DNA of 64,000 bases from PALSA-600 sp037142875 (GTDB lineage: Bacteria; Actinomycetota; Thermoleophilia; Gaiellales; Gaiellaceae). The notes under the pieces are model-generated. The model was not told where the DNA came from and made no database searches. It was given only the letters and a program-made list of their open reading frames with translations. This document shows, piece after piece, positions 58,192 to 64,000 of the stretch. The position numbers and the translations under genes were made by a program. Within the stretch, counting starts at the first letter, position 1. Each line of letters opens with the position of its first letter. The stretch covers positions 186,001 through 250,000 of the forward strand of contig JBAWZV010000002.1 of the NCBI GenBank assembly GCA_037142875.1, written 5' to 3'.

Positions 58192-59016
58192 CTACGAGGT
58201 TGCGACGTTGAGGCTCACACCGCCGAGGGCGAAGCCGCCGCCGGACGTTCGGGTCGCGCGCGACTCGATCTCGGCGCGAACGGCCTGGCGTTCGTCCTCG
58301 TCGAGCCGCGCCAGCGCCTGCGCGACCGGGCCACGGAGCTCCGAGACGAAGAACCAGAGCTCGTCCGAATCGGCAAACCGGTAGGCAACCTCTTGCTCCT
58401 CGATCTCCGACTTGTCGAACCCGGCCGCCGTGAGGAGCGCGTTGATGGATGCGGGGTTGCGCTTCTCGGATGTCCGGCGTTCCTCGTCGGTCTGTGGGTG
58501 CAGATGCCCGCGGGAGACCATCACGTCGGCGGGAACGGTCATCCACGCGTTGCGTTCGCGCTCCACCCACACCGAGAACGCGAGGCGACCTCCCGGGCGC
58601 AGGACTCGACGGATCTCGGCGAGCGCCGGCGGCGGATCGCCCTTGAGGATGTAGCCGAAGCGACACAGAACGCCGTCGACGGTCGCCGCAGGCAGCTCCA
58701 GCCGCTCTGCTTCGAGGAGTCGAAAGTCAACGTTGCGGAGACCGCGCGCGTCGGCGCCGCGCCGGCCCGCCGCGAGCATGTTCGGCGAGCGGTCGGCACT
58801 GATCAGCAGGCCGCCTGGCACGAGCAGCGGCGCGGCGAGAAACCCCGTCTCCCCCGTGCCGGCGGCCAGGTCGAGCACCGTCTGTCCGGGCTGCGGGTCG
58901 AGCCGCTCGACGAGCCACTCGCTCACCTGATACGTCGAGTCCCACATCAGGTCGCGTGCCTTCTCCCAGCGTGGAGCGAGCTCCTGCCACTGCTCGTAGC
59001 TCCCATCTCGAGTCAC
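58192..59016 (-). CDS. SAM-dependent class I methyltransferase
   Basis: A 274-residue UbiE/COQ5-like methyltransferase. SAM motif TVLDLAAGTGETGFLA (about 44-60), acidic ISADRSPNML, then DGVLCRFGYI and LRPGGRLAFSVW. Substrate unknown; the family covers quinone, natural product and lipid methylation. GTG at 59016 overlaps the aldo/keto reductase stop (GTGA), making it the third gene of a dipeptidase-AKR-methyltransferase operon. Confidence 0.87.
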   Translation of the reverse strand: MTRDGSYEQWQELAPRWEKARDLMWDSTYQVSEWLVERLDPQPGQTVLDLAAGTGETGFLAAPLLVPGGLLISADRSPNMLAAGRRGADARGLRNVDFRLLEAERLELPAATVDGVLCRFGYILKGDPPPALAEIRRVLRPGGRLAFSVWVERERNAWMTVPADVMVSRGHLHPQTDEERRTSEKRNPASINALLTAAGFDKSEIEEQEVAYRFADSDELWFFVSELRGPVAQALARLDEDERQAVRAEIESRATRTSGGGFALGGVSLNVATS

Positions 59017-59960
59017 AGCGACCTCAGCCGTTCGAGCTCTGACGCCGAGGGCTCCCACTCGCCCGCCGCCGCGTTTGCCCTGACCTGCGCGGGAGTCGTC
59101 GCGCCCGCGATCACCGAGCAGACGGCGGGCTGCGCGGCGAGCCCGCCGATTGCGACGTCGAGGAGCCGAAGGCCGTGGTCACCTGCGAAGGTCTTGAGGC
59201 GGTCGATCCTGTCCCAGACGGCATCGGGCACGCCCGACTCGCGGGCAAACGCGAAGCCGTCCCGGGCCAGCCGCGAGCCCTCGGGAGCCGGTTCGCCGCG
59301 GCGGTACTTGCCCGTGAGCAGGCCACGCGCGAGCGGGAAGTACGGGATCAGTCCAACACCGAGCTCCTCACATGCGGGCACGACGTCTGCCTCCGGATCG
59401 CGCACGAGCCACGAGTAGTCGTTCTGGACGGAGATGAACTGCGCGAAGCCGCGCGAGCGGGCAGCGGCATCGGCCTCGCGCACCTGATCCCCGGACATGT
59501 TCGAGGAGCCGATCTGACGAACCTTCCCTTCGCGGACGAGCTCGTCCATCGCGCCGAGCGTCTCCTCGATCGGGGTCACGCCGTCGGGGCGGTGGTACTG
59601 GTAGAGGTCGATGTAGTCGGTCCGAAGCCGCCGCAGCGACCCTTCGACGGCTCCCCGGACGTACTCGCGCGTGCCCCGGGCGACCGAGTGATCGCCGAAC
59701 CCCGTTCCCCAGCCGAACTTCGTCGCGATCACGACCCGGTCGCGTCGACCCTGGAGCGCCCGGCCGATGAACTCCTCGCTCTCGCCGTCGCCGTAGGTCT
59801 CGGCGGTGTCGAGGAGCGTGATGTCTGCGGCGATCGCCGCGTCGATCACGGCGCGCGAACGGGTCTCGTCGATCCGCCACCCGAAGTTGTTGCAGCCAAG
59901 GCCAACGACCGAGACGGCCAGGCCTGATGAGCCGACGTAGCGCTGTCGCACGGAGCTCAC
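59013..59960 (-). CDS. aldo/keto reductase
   Basis: A 315-residue TIM-barrel NADPH oxidoreductase. Catalytic tetrad: Asp in LLDTAETYGDGESEE with Tyr four residues on, Lys in VIATKFGWG, His in YQYHRPD. C-terminal NADP-binding RLKTFAGDHGLRLLDVAIG region. Closest to general-stress/YdjG-like AKRs. Coupled on both sides by 4-base overlaps. Substrate unknown. Confidence 0.92.
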   Translation of the reverse strand: MSSVRQRYVGSSGLAVSVVGLGCNNFGWRIDETRSRAVIDAAIAADITLLDTAETYGDGESEEFIGRALQGRRDRVVIATKFGWGTGFGDHSVARGTREYVRGAVEGSLRRLRTDYIDLYQYHRPDGVTPIEETLGAMDELVREGKVRQIGSSNMSGDQVREADAAARSRGFAQFISVQNDYSWLVRDPEADVVPACEELGVGLIPYFPLARGLLTGKYRRGEPAPEGSRLARDGFAFARESGVPDAVWDRIDRLKTFAGDHGLRLLDVAIGGLAAQPAVCSVIAGATTPAQVRANAAAGEWEPSASELERLRSL

Positions 59961-60931
59961 GCTACCGAGTGCCAGGTCTCAGCGAGCACGCGCAGCCAGT
60001 TGCCGGAGGCGAGCTTTGCGAGCGCCACCTCGTCATGGCCACTCGACCGCAGAGCATCGAGGAGCGCAGGGAGCCCTTCAACCCCTCCGAGAACGTCGGG
60101 AACGGTGGCGCCGTCGAAGTCCGATCCGAAGGCGACGTGATCGATGCCCATCCGATCTACGAGGTAGTTGACGTGCCGCACGATCTCCGTCAGCGGCGTG
60201 TCGGGATCCTGCCGGCCGTCGGCGCGGAGGAAGCCGACTGCGAAGTTGACCCCGACGACCCCACCGGTCGCAGCGACTGCGTCGAGTTGATCGTCGGTCA
60301 GGTTTCGCGACGACGCACAGAGCGCGTGGGCGTTCGAATGAGTCGCGACGATCGGTGAATCCGTGACCCGCGCAACGTCCCAGAATCCCGCCTCGTTCAG
60401 GTGTGAGACATCCACGAGGATCCCGAGCCGGTTGCAGGCCGCGACGAGATCGCGACCGGCAGCCGTGAGCCCCGGCCCGGTGTCGGGCACGGATGGAAAC
60501 CGGAACGGCACGCCCTCACCGAAGGCGTTGCGTCGTGACCAGACGATGCCGAGGGAGCGCAGTCCCCGCGCGTACCACTGCTCGAGATCGGAGAGATCCG
60601 GGGCGAGCGGCTCCGCCCCTTCCAGGTGCATGATCGCCGTGATGTGCCCTGGCGCGAAGTCGGCCACCGACCGGGCGACCGAGACCGGCAGCGTCTCGAA
60701 CACGTCAGCCAGTTCGAGGGCGATCCGGCGCGCATCGTCGCGCGGTACGGGCTCCGCGAGCGGGACATCGTACGGTGGCTCGTGCTCTACGAACGGAGCG
60801 CCCCACGGAATCCACAGCGCGAAGAACCCGCCCGCGAAACCCGTCGTCGTTGCCGTTGCCAGATCGATGTGGAGTGGGCCGTCACCCCGCCACATCCGGA
60901 GGACGAGGTCGTTGTGCCCATCGACGATCAT
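59957..60931 (-). CDS. M19-family membrane dipeptidase homologue
   Basis: A 324-residue metal-dependent dipeptidase of the renal dipeptidase family. Zinc ligands visible in DGHNDL (His, Asp), IMHLEGAEPL (Glu), DVSHLN and THSNAHAL (His residues); the C-terminal HVAFGSDFDGA is a family block. Cytoplasmic here (no signal). It may cleave D-amino-acid-containing or other dipeptides. Heads the operon with AKR and methyltransferase; leaderless-type box upstream. Confidence 0.92.
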   Translation of the reverse strand: MIVDGHNDLVLRMWRGDGPLHIDLATATTTGFAGGFFALWIPWGAPFVEHEPPYDVPLAEPVPRDDARRIALELADVFETLPVSVARSVADFAPGHITAIMHLEGAEPLAPDLSDLEQWYARGLRSLGIVWSRRNAFGEGVPFRFPSVPDTGPGLTAAGRDLVAACNRLGILVDVSHLNEAGFWDVARVTDSPIVATHSNAHALCASSRNLTDDQLDAVAATGGVVGVNFAVGFLRADGRQDPDTPLTEIVRHVNYLVDRMGIDHVAFGSDFDGATVPDVLGGVEGLPALLDALRSSGHDEVALAKLASGNWLRVLAETWHSVA

Positions 60932-60937
60932 CGGCGC

Positions 60938-60943
60938 ATCGTA
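60938..60943 (-). promoter_or_regulatory. leaderless -10 box of the dipeptidase operon
   Basis: TACGAT ends 6 bases before the ATG at 60931. Confidence 0.5.
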
Positions 60944-60968
60944 AGGACGGATATGCGAATCTCCGCTG

Positions 60969-61379
60969 GTGTCCGAACTGCCTGTCCGCGTTCTGATCGC
61001 CGAAGACGACGATGCCTTCGCTGCGCTCGTCCGGGCGACCCTCGACAGCGACCCGCGGTTCGAGACCGTCGGCCGGGCCGCGAGCGGAGACGAGGCCGTC
61101 TCACTCGTCGGCGAGCTCCACCCGGAACTTGTCGTGATGGATATCTCGATGCCCTCGTGCGACGGCATCGAAGCAACACGGATGATCACGGAACTCGACG
61201 GCGGCCAGAACGTCGTGATCTATACCGCCAGTGACGAGTACGACGACCTCGTCCGGGCCGAGGATGCGGGCGCAACCGGCTTCCTGAACAAGGATGCAGT
61301 TCCGCTGCCGGAGCTCGCCGATGCGCTCTACGTGCTGCATACAAACCACGAGCACGCATATCCCGATCCCGACGCCTGA
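60969..61379 (+). CDS. single-domain response regulator (receiver only)
   Basis: A 136-residue CheY-like protein with an intact phosphorylation site: acidic EDDD near 12-15, phospho-Asp in LVVMDISMPSCDGIEA (about 59), Thr in IYTASDEY and Lys in FLNKDAVPL. It resembles the receiver of NarL/FixJ regulators without the HTH; the end is His/Asp-rich (HTNHEHAYPDPDA). No kinase is adjacent. GTG start. Divergent from the dipeptidase operon. Confidence 0.88.
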   Translation: MSELPVRVLIAEDDDAFAALVRATLDSDPRFETVGRAASGDEAVSLVGELHPELVVMDISMPSCDGIEATRMITELDGGQNVVIYTASDEYDDLVRAEDAGATGFLNKDAVPLPELADALYVLHTNHEHAYPDPDA

Positions 61380-61388
61380 GGCCGCTGG

Positions 61389-61394
61389 TACTGT
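61389..61394 (+). promoter_or_regulatory. leaderless -10 box of the His-rich zinc-ribbon gene
   Basis: TACTGT ends 7 bases before the ATG at 61402. Confidence 0.4.
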
Positions 61395-61401
61395 CGAAAC
61401 G

Positions 61402-61638
61402 ATGAGCGGCAACGATCACAGCCACGTGCACGGGCCGGACTGCAATCACGACCACGAGCACGCCGAGGAACCGAGCCAGGCCTCTCGCGACGCGGCCGCA
61501 TGGCTGCAGGCGGCGAAGTCGAAGACGTGCCCGGAGTGCGACGCAACCGGGGCGATGATGCTCGGCGGTGGGATCTTCTGCCCGACGTGCGGCAAGGTCT
61601 CGACGAACCCGGGCTACCAGGCCCCCGCCGGCTCCTAG
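61402..61638 (+). CDS. small His-rich zinc-ribbon protein
   Basis: A 78-residue protein. Residues 4-20 hold seven histidines (DHSHVHGPDCNHDHEH), a probable metal-binding tail; after a helix come CPECD and CPTCG about 18 residues apart, a zinc ribbon. It lies 25 bases ahead of a CDF metal exporter whose own N-terminus has a similar HDHAHSHAGHTH stretch. A metal buffer or chaperone role is inferred. Family not recognised. Confidence 0.75.
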   Translation: MSGNDHSHVHGPDCNHDHEHAEEPSQASRDAAAWLQAAKSKTCPECDATGAMMLGGGIFCPTCGKVSTNPGYQAPAGS

Positions 61639-61650
61639 CGCTCCCCGCGG

Positions 61651-61656
61651 TACCCT
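61651..61656 (+). promoter_or_regulatory. leaderless -10 box of the CDF exporter gene
   Basis: TACCCT ends 7 bases before the GTG at 61664. Confidence 0.45.
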
Positions 61657-61663
61657 CGCAGTC

Positions 61664-62620
61664 GTGACCTCACCGCACACTGCGGCGCACGACCACGCGC
61701 ACTCCCACGCCGGCCACACCCACGCTGTTTCTCCGGATGCCGACGCCCGCAGCCTCGCCATCGGGCTCGCCCTCATCGTCGGCTTCATGGTTGTCGAGAT
61801 CGTGGCGGGAGTCCTGGCGCACTCGCTCGTGCTCCTCTCCGACGCGGCGCACATGCTCACCGACGCGGGAGCGCTCCTGCTCTCGCTCGTCGTGCTTCGA
61901 CTGGTGCAACGCCCCGCAGGCGGGAACCTCACGTTCGGGCTCAAGCGCCTCGAGATCCTCTCGGCGCAGGCCAACGGCGCAACGCTGCTCGTTCTTGCGG
62001 GACTGATCGCCTACGGCGCCCTCGGACGACTCGTCTCTCCACCGCACCCGGGCGGGCTCACGATCCTGCTCGTGGCGGTCGCCGGGGCGTTCGTCAACCT
62101 GCTCGCGACACGGCAGCTCGCCCGCGCCAACCGGGAGTCGCTCAACGTCGAGGGCGCGTTCCAGCACCTTCTGACGGACCTCTACGCATTCGCAGTCACG
62201 GCGGTTGCCGGCGTGCTCATCCTCGCCACGGGCTTCGACCGCGCAGACGGTGTCGCCGCCCTCGTCGTGGCAGCGCTGATGCTGCGCGCGGCGCTCGGCC
62301 TCCTACGCGCCTCGGGGCGCGTGCTGCTCGAGATGGCCCCCTCCCACCTCGACGTCGACGGCATCGGACGCGCGCTTGCTGCCCACCCAGGCGTCGCCGA
62401 GATCCACGACCTCCACGTCTGGGAGATCGGGAGCGGCTTCCCTGCGCTCTCCGCGCACGTCCTCGTGACAGGCGACGCCGACTGCCACGAGATCCGCCGC
62501 CAGCTCGAGGTCGTGCTCACGGAGCGTTTCACGGTCGACCACACGACGCTCCAGGTCGACCACGCACACGCCGATCAGCTGCTCCAGATCGGCCGTGATA
62601 ACGCCAGCAGCGCTCACTGA
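61664..62620 (+). CDS. cation diffusion facilitator (Zn2+/Co2+ efflux)
   Basis: A 318-residue CDF exporter: His-rich cytoplasmic N-terminus (HDHAHSHAGHTH), six membrane helices (about 28-210) and a cytoplasmic C-terminal domain with HDLHVWEIGSGFPALSAHVL. The transport-site ligands are SDAAHMLTDA in helix 2 (His, Asp) and FQHLLTDLYAF in helix 5 (His, Asp), the CzcD/ZitB zinc type. Coupled to the next gene by one shared base (TGATG). Confidence 0.92.
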   Translation: MTSPHTAAHDHAHSHAGHTHAVSPDADARSLAIGLALIVGFMVVEIVAGVLAHSLVLLSDAAHMLTDAGALLLSLVVLRLVQRPAGGNLTFGLKRLEILSAQANGATLLVLAGLIAYGALGRLVSPPHPGGLTILLVAVAGAFVNLLATRQLARANRESLNVEGAFQHLLTDLYAFAVTAVAGVLILATGFDRADGVAALVVAALMLRAALGLLRASGRVLLEMAPSHLDVDGIGRALAAHPGVAEIHDLHVWEIGSGFPALSAHVLVTGDADCHEIRRQLEVVLTERFTVDHTTLQVDHAHADQLLQIGRDNASSAH

Positions 62621-63156
62621 TGCGCTGGCTCGCCATGCTCGCTGCGACGGCTGCCGCGGCAGCCTCCACACCTCTAGACGCAGCCGCGACCCCGCCAACG
62701 GGGTTCCATCGCGTCCGCGCGCTCGAGCCCGCCGCGACCTACGTCGCGCGGAAGCCCGTCAGGGCCTGGTGCACGAAGACCTACCTGGGCTGGGATGCCT
62801 ACATGCACCGCGTCATGGGCGACTCACCCGTCCCGAATGGCCTGGCCACCGCTGGCGCGGACGACCTCTACCTCGCGCCGCTCGAGTGCGACAACCTCCT
62901 GTTCGCGACCAGGACTGCAAGCGTGGCTGCGATCCTCCCTGCGCTCGCGGGCCCGATCGAGACGCTCACCCACGAGGCGATCCATCTGCGTGGCGAAGCG
63001 GATGAGGCTGTGACCGACTGCGCCGCGATGCGCACCATGGGCGCGGTGGCCGTCCGGTACTTCCACGTCACCCGAGGTGCTGAGTTGAAGAAGTTGATGA
63101 CAGCAGCCTGGGCCTACCACCGCTCCGGGCGGGCCGTCTACACGACGATCTGCTAG
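62620..63156 (+). CDS. secreted putative metalloprotease (HExxH) of unknown family
   Basis: A 178-residue exported protein: signal peptide (about 1-22), then a compact domain with HEAIH at 118-122 followed by RGEADEAVTDCAAMRTMG. The HExxH plus downstream acidic residues (Glu126, Glu129, Asp133) suggests a zinc peptidase fold of minimal size, and four mature cysteines (51, 90, 134, 178) could form two disulfides. The start is fused to the CDF stop, so it is made with a zinc exporter. I know similar THE..HLRG..DEA..EC proteins only as hypothetical. Activity is untested. Confidence 0.75.
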   Translation: MRWLAMLAATAAAAASTPLDAAATPPTGFHRVRALEPAATYVARKPVRAWCTKTYLGWDAYMHRVMGDSPVPNGLATAGADDLYLAPLECDNLLFATRTASVAAILPALAGPIETLTHEAIHLRGEADEAVTDCAAMRTMGAVAVRYFHVTRGAELKKLMTAAWAYHRSGRAVYTTIC

Positions 63157-63157
63157 C

Positions 63158-63976
63158 TCAGATGCGAAGCCCGTCGAGCTCCGCCCCACCGTCCGGCAGG
63201 CGTGGGTCGAGCCGCTCGAAGGTGTCGACGAGCAGCTCGGCGATCGCGACGTTTCGAACCCACTTGTGATCAGCCGGTATGACATGCCACGGCGCCCATG
63301 AGGTGGACGTCGCGGTGATCGCATCCTCGTAGGCCGCGACGTACTCGGGCCAGAGCCGCCGGTCGTCGAGATCGGCGGCACGAAACTTCCACCGCTTATC
63401 GGGGTCGTCGAGGCGCTCCTGGAGCCGCTTGCGCTGCTCGTCGGGCGAGACGTGGAGGAAGACCTTCACGATCGTCGTCCCCTCCTCGACGAGCATGCGC
63501 TCGAACGCGCAGATCTGGTCGTAGCGCGGCCGCCACACGTCCTCGGACACGAGCTGTCGGACACGAACCGCGACGACGTCCTCGTAGTGAGAGCGGTTGA
63601 AGATTCCGAGGTCGCCGCGATCCGGGCAGGCGGCATGGACACGCCAGAGGTAGTCGTGCGCAAGCTCGGTCGTCGTCGGCTCCTTGAAGGCGACCACCCG
63701 ACAGCCCTGTGGGCTGATCCCCGCGAGGACGCTCCGGATCGTCCCATCCTTGCCCGAGGCGTCCATGCCCTGAAGGATCAGCAGCACCGACCGCTGCGAC
63801 TCGGCCCAGAGGCGGTTGTGGAGGACGCCGAGCCGCGCAACGAGGCCTGCCAGGCGCGCTGCAGCGTCGGTCTTGTCGCGAACATCGAGCCTGTCCGCAG
63901 GATCGCGTCCTGAGAGACGCGCGTGATCGCCGGGCTTCACGCGCAGCGCCGAAACGACTGGCTGCTGTCCGCTCAC
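63158..63976 (-). CDS. ppk2: polyphosphate kinase 2 family nucleotide phosphotransferase
   Basis: A 272-residue PPK2. Walker A LQGMDASGKDGTI (about 68-80), lid-side FNRSHYEDVV, and the helical core with RLQERLDDPDKRWKF and WHVIPADHKWVRN. PPK2 uses polyphosphate to phosphorylate nucleotides; the single-domain length and GxDxxGKD form fit, but the class (AMP, ADP or both) cannot be fixed by eye. GTG start 3 bases after an upstream gene whose end lies at the window edge. Confidence 0.93.
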   Translation of the reverse strand: MSGQQPVVSALRVKPGDHARLSGRDPADRLDVRDKTDAAARLAGLVARLGVLHNRLWAESQRSVLLILQGMDASGKDGTIRSVLAGISPQGCRVVAFKEPTTTELAHDYLWRVHAACPDRGDLGIFNRSHYEDVVAVRVRQLVSEDVWRPRYDQICAFERMLVEEGTTIVKVFLHVSPDEQRKRLQERLDDPDKRWKFRAADLDDRRLWPEYVAAYEDAITATSTSWAPWHVIPADHKWVRNVAIAELLVDTFERLDPRLPDGGAELDGLRI

Positions 63977-63979
63977 AGC

Positions 63980-64000
63980 TCAGATCCCCTTCAGGATCGC
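63980..64000 (-). CDS. 3' end of a gene cut by the window edge
   Basis: The minus strand reads Ala-Ile-Leu-Lys-Gly-Ile and then TGA, ending 3 bases before the ppk2 start. The AAGGGG within it can serve as the ppk2 ribosome site. Too short to identify; that it is coding is inferred from spacing only. Confidence 0.3.
   Translation of the reverse strand, partial: AILKGI

Noticed and set aside
1..64000. CRISPR array, rRNA, phage or IS element
   Set aside because: No regularly spaced repeats, transposase or integrase signatures, or rRNA-like sequence seen; the only RNA gene found is tRNA-Cys.

Overview
The window is high-GC, gene-dense bacterial chromosome with about 70 protein genes, one tRNA and no intergenic gap over about 160 bases. 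Leaderless-type starts, a fused PafBC, a fused SecDF, MurT/GatD beside a division and cell wall (dcw) cluster, and a DNPR (meso-DAP) motif in MurE point to an actinobacterium. The gene set and protein style most resemble class Thermoleophilia (Gaiellales/Solirubrobacterales); that placement is inference from memory of the families, not a search result. No phage, insertion sequence, CRISPR array or rRNA is present. The only decayed DNA I see is the first 330 bases.

Layout. 0-3.2 kb: remnants of a class II glutamine amidotransferase and a GNAT acetyltransferase, a protein made of homing-endonuclease-associated repeats, then murT-gatD. 3.2-12.9 kb (minus strand): a dcw operon mraZ-rsmH-ftsL-ftsI-[MFS gene]-murE-murF-mraY-murD, headed by a clear MraZ box array and ending at murD without ftsW, murG or murC. 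12.9-19.1 kb: a PfkB kinase, an ECF sigma factor coupled to an alkylguanine methyltransferase, a response regulator with a degenerate receiver, an ABC1/UbiB kinase and a two-domain sugar aldolase/dehydrogenase. 19.1-26.4 kb: greA, a DEAD-box helicase, fused secDF, yajC, tgt and queA. 26.4-36 kb: two sensor kinases, one OmpR regulator, small secreted or membrane proteins, a zinc-knuckle protein ahead of fused pafBC, queG and a MIP18-family protein. 36-44.8 kb: a nuclease-fold protein coupled to hpt, mntH with an operator-like palindrome, an M23 peptidase, ccmI-like/ccmF/ccmE, a phosphohexomutase, a thioesterase and a GAF-like protein. 44.8-55 kb: rel, recJ, an L,D-transpeptidase, small membrane proteins, then pdxT-yebC-ruvCAB. 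55-64 kb: an EamA permease, YqgE, an enoyl-CoA hydratase, a cupredoxin-cytochrome c fusion, tRNA-Cys, a methyltransferase-AKR-dipeptidase operon, a lone receiver, a metal set (His-rich zinc ribbon, CDF exporter, HExxH secreted protein) and PPK2.

How genes work together. The dcw operon and MurT/GatD build and amidate meso-DAP lipid II; the L,D-transpeptidase and M23 protein remodel the wall. SecDF/YajC help export. CcmE/F/I supply haem to c-type cytochromes such as the cupredoxin-cytochrome fusion. tgt, queA and queG make three steps of queuosine tRNA modification. PafBC, RecJ, RuvABC and Ogt are DNA damage functions.

Signals. About twenty first genes of transcription units carry TAnnnT ending exactly 6-8 bases before the start codon (leaderless starts), while internal genes join by 4-base overlaps. 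Two leaderless mini-ORFs precede a helicase and a SPOR-like gene, and hpt seems to start at CTG inside a CTGA overlap. No single complete, clearly new multi-gene system stands out. The best leads are the degenerate cupredoxin-cytochrome c fusion, the HExxH/CDF/His-rich zinc-ribbon set, the CTG-started hpt coupled to a nuclease-fold protein, and the zinc-knuckle gene ahead of pafBC.
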